Shown: positions 18,457-27,462 of the stretch, one piece after another
Position numbering within the stretch: position 1 is the stretch's first letter
Layout of the letters: each line of letters starts with the position of its first letter
From: Clostridiales bacterium
GTDB lineage: Bacteria; Bacillota; Clostridia; Christensenellales; Borkfalkiaceae
Direction of reading: 5' to 3'
Length of the DNA stretch: 64,000 bases
Assembly: GCA_015055945.1 (NCBI GenBank)
Contig: SVHH01000002.1
Span: 1-64,000 of the forward strand
Position numbers and translations under genes: made by a program
Notes under the pieces: generated by a model
What the model was told of the DNA's origin: nothing
Seen by the model: only the letters and a program-made list of their open reading frames with translations
Databases searched by the model: none

Positions 18457-18791
18457 CTTTCGATGTTTTTGTCGTCGCCCCAAAGTTTCTCTAAATGATA
18501 GAAAAGTCTAGTTTCATCGTTGAAAAGATGAACTATTACGTCGCCGTAATCGAGAACGCACCAACGTCCTTCTCTTACGCCTTCACGACGGATAGGTGCA
18601 ACGCCGAGTTTATCCATTTCTTCTTCAACGTGATCGATAAGTGAACGAGTGTGTGTCATAGAGCGGCCGCTTGCCACTACGTAATAATCAGCAACTTCAG
18701 TTTTACCGTTTAAATTAATGCTAACGATGTCTTCAGCCTTGCGGTCAGATAAAACTTCACAAATTTTTTGAACAAATTCTTTTGAATCCAT
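18450..18791 (-). CDS. rsfS: ribosome silencing factor
   Basis: Iojap-family: DYYVVASGRSMTHTRSLIDHVEE, WCVLDYGDVIVHLF. Confidence 0.93.
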   Translation of the reverse strand: MDSKEFVQKICEVLSDRKAEDIVSINLNGKTEVADYYVVASGRSMTHTRSLIDHVEEEMDKLGVAPIRREGVREGRWCVLDYGDVIVHLFNDETRLFYHLEKLWGDDKNIERF

Positions 18792-18811
18792 AATATATTT
18801 CCTTTTTTTAT

Positions 18812-19951
18812 TTATTTACAATAATAATTAAACGCGTTTATAGTTTGCTCATAGATAGGCTGCCCTTTATTTTGAAGGTGCAGCATTTCTTCTCTTAAGC
18901 ACTCTTTAAAACAAAACTCAAAGTCTTGTTTTTCATAGAGCGCGCGAAGATACTCAACGCCGTCGTAATTTCTTCCTTCTTCAACCATATCGGCAACAAA
19001 AATTAGTTTGCCGAGCGTTGTCATATTAGGCTTACCCGAAGTATGATAACGTATAGCGTCTAAAACTTCACTATCGGTAACGCCCAATCGGTGTTCGGCA
19101 AAATAAGCACCCAAAAACGAGTGAATAACTGGTTCGGGAACGCCGCTAGGCAAAACAAAACCGTCTAACGCTTTATAATCTATATATTTTGCGCAGTCGT
19201 GAAGGGTTGCAGCAAGCATAACCTTACCCTTATCAAGCCCCAGTTCTTTTGCCTTTCTAAGCGCGGCAATCACCACGTTTGCCGTGTGTAAAACACGCTT
19301 TGGCGGAAGATTTGCACAGATAAACTTGGTGTAAAAATCGCCTTCATAAAGGTTGTTTTGCTTAATATATTCTTCAACGCCCTTTGGAACTAAATTTTCA
19401 AGCGCAAGATTAAACGCAGAATATATGCGGATTTTTGTTGAAGAAAAGTTTTTCCCAATATATTTTAACTGAATAAAACTCTTGTTAAAGCGCTCTAAAA
19501 AAAGCGCTTTTTCCGCACTGTAATCGGTGAAAAAGTCTTCCCTACCAAACGCTGCTAAATCACACGCGGCAAGTATGCGTTCAGGGTATCGCCAAGTCTT
19601 AAAGTTGGTAAGCATATCCCCACCGCAAATAAAGAAAAGGTGCGCATTTAGAGTTTTTTTGAAGTGTTCAACGGTAAGGTAAGTATAACTTTTGCCACCG
19701 TTTAATATTTCAAAATCACTAACTTCAACCTTGTCAAAGTCCTTAAAGGCAATCTTTAGCATATTTATTCTATCTTGCGCGGGGAGTGGAATATCGGTTT
19801 TATGCGGCGCAATAAAAGTAGGCATAACAATAAGCCTATCCAACTTCAATTCTTCTATTGCGTGGCGAACTATTTCAACGTGTTCAGTATGAACTGGGTT
19901 AAAAGTTCCGCCAAAAATACCAATCCTTTCCATATATTTATTATTGCACAT
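18812..19951 (-). CDS. nadD: nicotinate-nucleotide adenylyltransferase fused to HD-domain (YqeK-like) hydrolase
   Basis: GIFGGTFNPVHTEHV; C-term ATLHDCAKYIDY HD motif. Confidence 0.9.
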   Translation of the reverse strand: MCNNKYMERIGIFGGTFNPVHTEHVEIVRHAIEELKLDRLIVMPTFIAPHKTDIPLPAQDRINMLKIAFKDFDKVEVSDFEILNGGKSYTYLTVEHFKKTLNAHLFFICGGDMLTNFKTWRYPERILAACDLAAFGREDFFTDYSAEKALFLERFNKSFIQLKYIGKNFSSTKIRIYSAFNLALENLVPKGVEEYIKQNNLYEGDFYTKFICANLPPKRVLHTANVVIAALRKAKELGLDKGKVMLAATLHDCAKYIDYKALDGFVLPSGVPEPVIHSFLGAYFAEHRLGVTDSEVLDAIRYHTSGKPNMTTLGKLIFVADMVEEGRNYDGVEYLRALYEKQDFEFCFKECLREEMLHLQNKGQPIYEQTINAFNYYCK

Positions 19952-20055
19952 TTTACAAATAAAATCAATGGTTTTTTGAAATATTAAAAAGTAGCGCGGT
20001 ATAAATTAAACTAAATACGGCAATAATGAAATAAACCTTATAAAAGGAGATTAAA

Positions 20056-20841
20056 ATGAAAACCTTATTGCCGACGATAATGGATACCGCCTTTACCGCG
20101 TTTATTACCTTTTTGCTTGTCTTTATTCTTTTATCTTTTGCCATAAGCCGCCCGTTTGCCTTTGTTTTTTCCATAACGATAGCAAGTTTAGTTGCGCTAA
20201 TCGTTTTTAAAATTCTAAAAAACCGAAAGGCGCGCGTTTTATTATCTAAAGCGGAAAGCGACGCTTGTGAAATTATGTGTGCGCAACTAAATCTTTACAC
20301 ACAAAAAGAGCAAATCGACTTCTTTTATAGCGTTTTTAAATCAAACGGCATAGAAGTTGAAAAGAAAAATAATTACCTATACTTTGCGAAAAAACATATC
20401 GTATTGTATCCAAAATTTTCTTTTGACAATGTTAGCAAAACGGATATAGTAAGGGTTTTTAACTATCTTGGAAAGGCTGATAACGCATATATTTTATCCG
20501 AAAAATTCAGCGGAGATATAAACGATTTTATATCTCGCTTTGGCGGAAGAATTGAGAGCGTTTACCCAGAAAAAGTTTATAAATATTTAGCCGAAAAAGA
20601 GAGTTTACCAAAAGAAAAATATCCCTTTAATAAAAAACAAAAACTAAACCTATCCGCGTTTAGAGTTTTAATAAGTAAGAAAAAAGCCAAAACCAACCTT
20701 GGCTTTGGGCTTATTTTCTTAATTATGAGTTACTTCGTCCCTATAAAAATTTATTATATAATAATAGGCGCAATCTTTTTAATCTTAGCACTATTTTGCC
20801 GTCTATTCGGCTTAGAAGAAGCAAATACACAAAACGCATAA
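20056..20841 (+). CDS. hypothetical membrane protein
   Basis: AAAGGAG SD, TM helices at both ends. Confidence 0.65.
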   Translation: MKTLLPTIMDTAFTAFITFLLVFILLSFAISRPFAFVFSITIASLVALIVFKILKNRKARVLLSKAESDACEIMCAQLNLYTQKEQIDFFYSVFKSNGIEVEKKNNYLYFAKKHIVLYPKFSFDNVSKTDIVRVFNYLGKADNAYILSEKFSGDINDFISRFGGRIESVYPEKVYKYLAEKESLPKEKYPFNKKQKLNLSAFRVLISKKKAKTNLGFGLIFLIMSYFVPIKIYYIIIGAIFLILALFCRLFGLEEANTQNA

Positions 20842-20871
20842 AAAAAAGCAGTTCAACCGAACTGCTTTTTT
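20842..20871. terminator. bidirectional terminator
   Basis: AAAAAAGCAGTTCAACCGAACTGCTTTTTT; identical 30-mer at 22845-22874. Confidence 0.85.
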
Positions 20872-20875
20872 GATT

Positions 20876-22366
20876 TTATTTATTAGGCGTGGGCACGCCG
20901 TTAACGTAACTCCACTCCCCTTTGCAATATACTTTACAATTATCTTGCCAGTACACCCAATTAGACGGAATTTCTGTATACTCAGTTAAGAAAATATTAG
21001 TATTTTCAAAAACAAAATTATTCATAACTCTTACTTTACCAAGTACCACGTATTCTAAACTAGGACAATTTATAAATGACTCTCGACCTAATTTGTCTAA
21101 ATCACCTTGGAAAACAACTCCTTTTAAGTTTGCACAACTCGCAAAAGCATGATTTGCAACTAATTTTACAGAATTTGGCACGGTAACTTTATATATTGTG
21201 TTATTCTTTGAAATAGTTTGGCTAAAAATTATGCTCACTGGCTTACCTTGATGTGTAGGTGGAATAACAATTTCTTTTTGAGCTTTATCTAAAATACCAG
21301 CAAAAGCCATTTCACCATTTTGCATTTTAACAAAGGCATATTTACTCTTTTCAAGATTTTCATTTGTTGTTGGTATCTTGCCTAAAACATTAAGTGATTT
21401 ATCTGCATATACGGCAACCAAGAGATTATCTTTGTTAATAAATACATTCGTCAACAAACTTTTCTCAACCTTCTCATTTGAGAGTCCAGATACTTTTGCC
21501 CAATATTGCACGACTTCTTCCACTGTGTCTTGAGATAAAAGCATGTGTAGCGTTCCTATATCTTTTTTAGAGCCATCGCTATGTGTTATAGAACAACCAT
21601 AGCCTTCATATCCATTTATCCAATGCCCTACATCATTATCGTCACCATAAGCATCAAAATAATTTTCACCAAGAACAATTTCCGAAACATAACTGATGTT
21701 AGACGGCACAGTTATATCGTAATCAACTTTAGTACCACTTAAATTAAAGCCATAAATTATTCTTTCTTCTTCGGCATAACCATATTTTATATCCATGAAA
21801 AAGTTACCAAATGCATCAATCTTTAAGTTTGATAAAGACACCTTAGTAGTACTACTATTTAGAATATTATTGCCATAATACGCTTGTATAAGTTCCTTAA
21901 ACTCATCTCTCCCGTATTCTAATGTACTAGATCCTAAATTAGCAGCACCTTGACCACAAACGGTACAAATACCGTCCCAGCCGTAAGAGTGCCCTAAGGC
22001 GGGTTCAGTTTTCATATTAGTTGCGCCACAATAACAAGTTGCTACTGACAAACCATTTTCATCACATTTAGGTCTTAACGTTTCCGTCCATACCCACTCG
22101 TGCGCGTGGCTTGCGTTATCTACTTCCCCACAAAGGATACAAACACCGTCGTTGTTCATCATATGGCTTTTTGGTATAATTTCATAAGTTTTTTCACCGC
22201 AAGAACAAAGCCCTTCTAAAGAACCTTCCGTCGTACAAGATGCTTGGCGAACCATAAACCAAGTATACTCATGGGTGTGATGCACGCCGCCTTCTTCACC
22301 ACAAGCAAACAAAAACGCGGTGCAAATTGATAAAACAGCCATTAAAATTGCTATAAATTTTTTCAT
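20876..22366 (-). CDS. lipoprotein with cysteine-rich HxH...CxCGE modules and BspA-like (LRR_5) C-terminus
   Basis: lipobox FLFACG; HTHEYTW...CSCGEKTY repeats; NHAFASCANLKGVVF LRR-like. Confidence 0.75.
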   Translation of the reverse strand: MKKFIAILMAVLSICTAFLFACGEEGGVHHTHEYTWFMVRQASCTTEGSLEGLCSCGEKTYEIIPKSHMMNNDGVCILCGEVDNASHAHEWVWTETLRPKCDENGLSVATCYCGATNMKTEPALGHSYGWDGICTVCGQGAANLGSSTLEYGRDEFKELIQAYYGNNILNSSTTKVSLSNLKIDAFGNFFMDIKYGYAEEERIIYGFNLSGTKVDYDITVPSNISYVSEIVLGENYFDAYGDDNDVGHWINGYEGYGCSITHSDGSKKDIGTLHMLLSQDTVEEVVQYWAKVSGLSNEKVEKSLLTNVFINKDNLLVAVYADKSLNVLGKIPTTNENLEKSKYAFVKMQNGEMAFAGILDKAQKEIVIPPTHQGKPVSIIFSQTISKNNTIYKVTVPNSVKLVANHAFASCANLKGVVFQGDLDKLGRESFINCPSLEYVVLGKVRVMNNFVFENTNIFLTEYTEIPSNWVYWQDNCKVYCKGEWSYVNGVPTPNK

Positions 22367-22397
22367 TTCTTTCTCCTTTAAGAATAAAAAAACTATT

Positions 22398-22451
22398 TAT
22401 AGCCCATATAGTATCATATATAGCCCACTTTGTCAATAAAAATGGGCTATA
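22398..22451. promoter_or_regulatory. divergent promoter region with three TATAGCCCA operator half-sites
   Basis: TATAGCCCA at 22398-22406 and 22419-22427, inverted TGGGCTATA at 22443-22451; minus-strand TTGACA (22436-22431)-N17-TACTAT (22413-22408). Confidence 0.75.
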
Positions 22452-22484
22452 ATTAGACCATAAAATACTTTTTAGGGGGCAATA

Positions 22485-22727
22485 ATGGGTGTATATGCTG
22501 CGGTAAAAAACAGAATAATCGTTCTTTTAGAACAAAAGAAAATGTCTATCCATAAACTTGCAATAGAATCCGCTGTTCCGCCGTCTTCTATTAAAAATAT
22601 TTTATACGGTAAAAGTAAAAATCCAGGAATTGCAACGATAAAAATGCTATGCGATGGTTTTGGAATTACTCTTTTAGAGTTTTTTGATTGCGAAGAATTC
22701 AAAAGTTTAGAACAAGAAATTAAATAG
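22485..22727 (+). CDS. XRE-family helix-turn-helix regulator
   Basis: 80-aa Cro/C1-type HTH: MSIHKLAIESAVPPSSIKNILYGKSKNPGIATIKMLCDGFGI. Confidence 0.85.
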   Translation: MGVYAAVKNRIIVLLEQKKMSIHKLAIESAVPPSSIKNILYGKSKNPGIATIKMLCDGFGITLLEFFDCEEFKSLEQEIK

Positions 22728-22795
22728 CGTGTGATTAAAGTTTAATCACACGCTATTTTTATTTATATTTTTACGAGCCAATAAGTAGGGCTTAA

Positions 22796-22845
22796 AATTT
22801 AGATTCCATAGACTGCCCGTTATATTTGCCCGTCTCGGAATGACA
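22796..22845. repeat. dispersed repeat C, copy 2
   Basis: AATTTAGATTCCATAGACTGCCCGTTATATTTGCCCGTCTCGGAATGACA, matches 8611-8660. Confidence 0.6.
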
Positions 22846-22874
22846 AAAAAGCAGTTCAACCGAACTGCTTTTTT
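22845..22874. terminator. terminator, duplicate of 20842-20871
   Basis: identical 30-mer. Confidence 0.8.
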
Positions 22875-23085
22875 TGCTTAAAATTAATCTTTAATGATTT
22901 CTCCTTAAAGATTAAGGAGATTCAGAGGTTTTGAGGAGTTTGCGGGGTGTGGGGCAACTTCGGAAAAGAGCCCCGCGTTTTTTGGTGCTTTTTTGCAACT
23001 CAAAAAAGCACAATTAAACTATTCCCCTTAAATAAAACAATAAAAATTTTTGTGTTCTTTTTTTCTAAAAAGAAACGATAAACTC

Positions 23086-23379
23086 TTAAAATTCTATGTG
23101 TTCTACCTTGTTACTCTTGCTACGGCGATAGAAAACAAGTTTTCTACCAGTTGCGCAAACGAATTCCGCGCCTAACTTTTCAGCGATTTCAAAGCCGACT
23201 TCTTTTGGGGTTTCGCCAGAATTTTCTAAAACGGTTACCTTAATTAGTTCACGCTTTTCGATTGCTTTATCAAGGCTTTCGATAAAACTTTCGTTAACGC
23301 CCATTTTACCGAGTTGGGTTACGGGCTCAATATTTGCTGCAATAGAGCGCAAAGCGCTTCTTTGTTTTGAAGTTAACAT
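23086..23379 (-). CDS. yhbY: YhbY-type CRS1-YhbY (CRM) domain RNA-binding protein
   Basis: MLTSKQRSALRSIAANIEPVTQLGKMGV. Confidence 0.92.
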   Translation of the reverse strand: MLTSKQRSALRSIAANIEPVTQLGKMGVNESFIESLDKAIEKRELIKVTVLENSGETPKEVGFEIAEKLGAEFVCATGRKLVFYRRSKSNKVEHIEF

Positions 23380-23388
23380 AATTTCTCC

Positions 23389-24651
23389 TTAATCTACAAA
23401 TTCAAATTCTTCGCCGCCGATAATAACGGTTGATTTATCGGTTGCACCCATTTTGCGAAGTTCTGCTATAATTCCCCTATCGCGAAGTACTTTGTGGAAG
23501 TATGCAAGCGAGTTCATATCGTCTAAAACAACGTTGCGCTTTAACACTTCTACTAATGATCCAACTACCACGAAAGTTTCGCCTTCTTTATAGATTTCAT
23601 AATCTAATCTATCGGGTTTAACGTAATTAAATTCTTCAAACTCTAACGGAGCGATGGGCGGAAGTTTAACTAACACGTCGTAAATGGCTTGTTTAAGTTT
23701 ATCTAAGCCTTGACCAGTTATAGCAGAAATTTCAATAATTTTATGTTTTCTTCCTATTTTAGCCTTAAACTCTTTCAAGTTTTCTTGAGCGCCGTAAATA
23801 TCGAGTTTATTTACTGCAATGATTTGTTTTCTTTTAGCAAGTTCTTTGCTGTAACTCTTTAGTTCCGCGTTAATCTTTAGATAATCTTCGTACGGGTCTC
23901 TACCTTCAACGCCTGAAATATCGATAACGTGAACTAGCATTCTTGTTCTTTCAATATGTCTTAAGAATTCCGTACCCAAGCCTAAACCTTCGCTTGCGCC
24001 TTCAATAAGCCCGGGAATATCCGCAACCAAGAACTGATTATCATAGTAATCAGCAACGCCAAGGTTGGGAGAGAGCGTGGTGAAGTGATAGTTTGCAATC
24101 TTAGGTCTTGCCTTTGTAATCTTAGAAAGCACGGTTGACTTACCAACGTTGGGGAAACCAACTAAGCCTACGTCCGCAATAGTTTTAAGTTCAAGAAGAA
24201 CCCTTTTTGCTTCGGTCTTTTCGCCAGTTTGTGAAAAGTGTGGGGCGTGTCTGCGAGAGTTTGCAAACTTTGCATTACCCTTACCGCCGTCGCCACCAAC
24301 TAAAACGACCTTTCTTTGACCGTCGGTAAACATATCGGCAATAATACCGCCCGTTTCTTCATCTTTTATAACCGTGCCGAGCGGAACTTTTAACACTAAG
24401 TCTTCACCACTCTTACCAAAGCAGTCCTTAGGTCCACCGTTTTCGCCGTTACCAGCAACGTATTTGGTTTTATAATAATAATCAACTAAACTTGACAAGT
24501 GCTTGTCCGCAACGAAGATAATATCTCCGCCCTTGCCGCCGTCGCCGCCGTCCGGACCGCCGCTTACCTTGCCTTTATAATGAATAAAAGAAGTGATACC
24601 GCTGCCGCCATCACCCGCTTTAATCGTAATTTTTGCTCTGTCAATAAACAT
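23389..24651 (-). CDS. obgE: GTPase Obg
   Basis: Gly-rich OBG fold, GFPNVGKSTVLS, C-term OCT domain. Confidence 0.96.
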   Translation of the reverse strand: MFIDRAKITIKAGDGGSGITSFIHYKGKVSGGPDGGDGGKGGDIIFVADKHLSSLVDYYYKTKYVAGNGENGGPKDCFGKSGEDLVLKVPLGTVIKDEETGGIIADMFTDGQRKVVLVGGDGGKGNAKFANSRRHAPHFSQTGEKTEAKRVLLELKTIADVGLVGFPNVGKSTVLSKITKARPKIANYHFTTLSPNLGVADYYDNQFLVADIPGLIEGASEGLGLGTEFLRHIERTRMLVHVIDISGVEGRDPYEDYLKINAELKSYSKELAKRKQIIAVNKLDIYGAQENLKEFKAKIGRKHKIIEISAITGQGLDKLKQAIYDVLVKLPPIAPLEFEEFNYVKPDRLDYEIYKEGETFVVVGSLVEVLKRNVVLDDMNSLAYFHKVLRDRGIIAELRKMGATDKSTVIIGGEEFEFVD

Positions 24652-24654
24652 AAC

Positions 24655-25281
24655 TCACCTTTTAATCTTTTTTGCGCACTCATCTTTTATAGGGCAATTT
24701 TCACAGTCGGGGTTTTTAGCCTTGCAAAAACTTCTGCCCAAGTATATTAAATAATGATGCGCCCTTGACCAGTCTTTTTGGTCTAATATTTTCATTAAGC
24801 CTTTTTCAGTATTAAGAACGTTTTGCTCGTTTACCAACCCTATTCGGTTAGAAACCCTAAAAACGTGCGTATCTACGGCGATTGCATCGCCCTTAAACGC
24901 CACGCTGTAAACAACGTTTGCCGTTTTTCTACCCACGCCCGCAAGCGAACGGAGTTCAGGCAGCGTTTTAGGAACTTCACCGTTAAATTTTTCTAAAATA
25001 TCTTTACTTGCGGATAAAATATGCTCCGCCTTAGATTTATAAAGCCCGCAAGAAAATATATATTTTTCTAAGCCGTCTTGAGATAATGAAAGCATTTTCT
25101 CAGGCGTATTATAATTTTCAAATAATTTTGCGGTAACCTTATTTACGCGCTCGTCAGTGCACTGCGCGGATAAAATTACTGCTATCAATAATTCATACGG
25201 TGTGGAAAAACGTAGCGCGGGCTTGTCCGTAAATATCCCCGACAACTTCTCTACAATTTCTTTCGCGGTTTTTTTGTTCAT
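24655..25281 (-). CDS. nth: endonuclease III
   Basis: SAQCTDERVNKVT, LPGVGRKTANVV-like, C-x6-C-x2-C-x5-C FeS loop. Confidence 0.95.
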   Translation of the reverse strand: MNKKTAKEIVEKLSGIFTDKPALRFSTPYELLIAVILSAQCTDERVNKVTAKLFENYNTPEKMLSLSQDGLEKYIFSCGLYKSKAEHILSASKDILEKFNGEVPKTLPELRSLAGVGRKTANVVYSVAFKGDAIAVDTHVFRVSNRIGLVNEQNVLNTEKGLMKILDQKDWSRAHHYLIYLGRSFCKAKNPDCENCPIKDECAKKIKR

Positions 25282-25348
25282 AATATCTACCGCAATTAGT
25301 TTAACATAAAGTACGGGGATTTTACAAGCGTTTTTTATTGTTTTTGAG

Positions 25349-25606
25349 TTAAATACTTCTAACTACGCGTCTCCCGCCGTAAGTGGTTACCAAAAAGAAG
25401 CCCGCAAACGAGCCTAATTTTGAACTAAACACGGCGTTTTTGACGTAAAGAAGTAAGTTTTTTGATATTTTTACCGATAAGCCACACCCAACGCCTGCTT
25501 CTTTGGGCGTGTTCACTATCTCGTTTTTTACTCCGTTTGCACGCAAAATTTCATGAAACCTTACAGTGTGAGCGCGCGAGCGGAAGGCAATGATAACGTA
25601 TTCCAT
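25349..25606 (-). CDS. DUF3343-like small protein
   Basis: YVIIAFRSRAHTVRFHEIL...PKEAGVGCGLSVK. Confidence 0.75.
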   Translation of the reverse strand: MEYVIIAFRSRAHTVRFHEILRANGVKNEIVNTPKEAGVGCGLSVKISKNLLLYVKNAVFSSKLGSFAGFFLVTTYGGRRVVRSI

Positions 25607-25695
25607 AAAACCTTTCTCCTTTGCATAAAAGAAAACTTTTGCCTATACAATATAGTATTACTTAAAAGTTTAAATTGTTACGCAAAGGAGTTTTT

Positions 25696-26829
25696 ATGAT
25701 TTATTTTGACAACGCAGCAACGGGTGGTTTTAAACCCAACGCCGTTATAGATACGGCGACAACGGTTATTAAATATTTATGCGCTAATCCTACTAGAAGC
25801 GCGCATAGGCTTAGCCTTACTGGCGCAAAGACGGTCAACGATTGTAGACAAGTTTTAGCCGAACTTTTCGGTGCAAGCGCGGATAGGGTTATCTTTACCA
25901 AAAACTGCACGGAAGCCTTAAATTTAGCAATCTTTGGCTCGCTTAAAAAAGGCGGGCATATCATAACAACCGTTTACGAACATAACTCCGTGCTCCGCCC
26001 GCTCTTTTTCTTAAAAGAAAAAGGTCTTATTGAACTTGACATAGTATCCCCCACTCTCGATAAACCTTTTATCGACAATATTGCGGATAAGATTAAGCCC
26101 AACACTTACCTAATAATAACCACAGCCGCATCCAACGTTACGGGTGAAGTTTTGCCCACTAAAAAAATATCAGCACTAGCAAAAAAACATAATATTTTGC
26201 ACTTAGTGGACGGCGCACAAGGCGGCGGGCATATCCCATTAAGCATAAAGGAAGACGGATTTAATATGATTGCACTTGCCGCGCATAAAGGCTTATACGG
26301 AATTATGGGCAGCGGCGCGCTAATCTTGGATAACAGTGTTTCTATTTCGCCTTTGCTTTACGGCGGAACTGGCACGGAAACCTTTAACACTTCTCAGCCC
26401 GACTGTTACCCTGAAAAACTTGAAGCGGGCACGCTAAACTTGCCCGCAATAGCCGCACTTTTAGAGGGCGCATCTTACGTAAAAAATAATCTTAAAAATT
26501 TTAACGCGCACCTATATAATCGTACTAGCGCACTTATTAGCGAACTTAAAAATATCGATGGCGTAGAGTGTTTTTCCGCGCCAAATAGCGTGGGGATTTG
26601 CGCTTTTAGAATTGTAAATATGCCAAGCGTTACCGTTGCAGATATATTAAACAACGAGTACGATATTGCGGTGCGTAGCGGTTTTCACTGCGCGCCACTT
26701 ATGCATAAGTTCTTAAAAACCGATGACGACGGACTTGTTAGGGTTAGCCTTGCCGTCCAAAATAGCGCGCACGAAATAAACTTTTTTTTATCCGCTATTG
26801 ATAGAATTATAAAAACTAAATCTTTTTGA
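25696..26829 (+). CDS. cysteine desulfurase-like class V aminotransferase
   Basis: MIYFDNAAT, VDGAQGGGHIPL, RSGFHCAPLMHKF; AAAGGAG SD upstream supports this internal Met. Confidence 0.9.
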   Translation: MIYFDNAATGGFKPNAVIDTATTVIKYLCANPTRSAHRLSLTGAKTVNDCRQVLAELFGASADRVIFTKNCTEALNLAIFGSLKKGGHIITTVYEHNSVLRPLFFLKEKGLIELDIVSPTLDKPFIDNIADKIKPNTYLIITTAASNVTGEVLPTKKISALAKKHNILHLVDGAQGGGHIPLSIKEDGFNMIALAAHKGLYGIMGSGALILDNSVSISPLLYGGTGTETFNTSQPDCYPEKLEAGTLNLPAIAALLEGASYVKNNLKNFNAHLYNRTSALISELKNIDGVECFSAPNSVGICAFRIVNMPSVTVADILNNEYDIAVRSGFHCAPLMHKFLKTDDDGLVRVSLAVQNSAHEINFFLSAIDRIIKTKSF

Positions 26830-27103
26830 GTTCGCTTACCACTTTAGATAGAAGTTTTCTCTTTTTATCGTCAAGCATGGGAGAAAGCATAGCGGCAAAG
26901 TTATCTATATCGCCGTTGGTAAGCGTGCCGTTTTGCTTGCCGCGCTTGGCTTCGTTATAGATTGCCATAAGAAGTTCGTTTTGACTTTTACCGTCAAACT
27001 TTTGCGCAAGTGATGACACCATATTGAAAACGTTTGGGTCCATTCCTTCGGGCATTTCACCTAAATCTTCAGTATTATTTACGTAATCGTTAAAGTCTTG
27101 CAT
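26816..27103 (-). CDS. hypothetical protein
   Basis: 95-aa ORF with SD; 3' end overlaps the preceding convergent gene by 14 bp. Confidence 0.65.
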   Translation of the reverse strand: MQDFNDYVNNTEDLGEMPEGMDPNVFNMVSSLAQKFDGKSQNELLMAIYNEAKRGKQNGTLTNGDIDNFAAMLSPMLDDKKRKLLSKVVSELKKI

Positions 27104-27171
27104 TTTTACACCCCTTATAAAAAATTTTTCAATTTCATATTATGAAAGTCATATAATATAATGTTAGCGGG

Positions 27172-27462
27172 GTGAATATGGAATTATTACAATTTTTGTT
27201 ATCTTTTTTTGCAAGCGAATACGGCGACAAATTAAAACCTATTTTAGAACTTTTCCAAAAAAATAATTTTGATATAAGAAAAACGCTTGATAGCGTTAAC
27301 CTTGAAACTATTGCGCCTATCATAAAAGAGTTTATTGAAAAAGGCATGAAAAACCGCCCCGAAAGTTCGGAGCGGAATATAGTTGGTATTAGCCCTATCG
27401 CAAATATTGCCGATAAGGACATAGTTTACACGTTAAATAAATATTTTTCAGACGCTACTTAA
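27172..27462 (+). CDS. hypothetical protein
   Basis: ORF with GGGGTG SD; no family recognised. Confidence 0.6.
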   Translation: MNMELLQFLLSFFASEYGDKLKPILELFQKNNFDIRKTLDSVNLETIAPIIKEFIEKGMKNRPESSERNIVGISPIANIADKDIVYTLNKYFSDAT

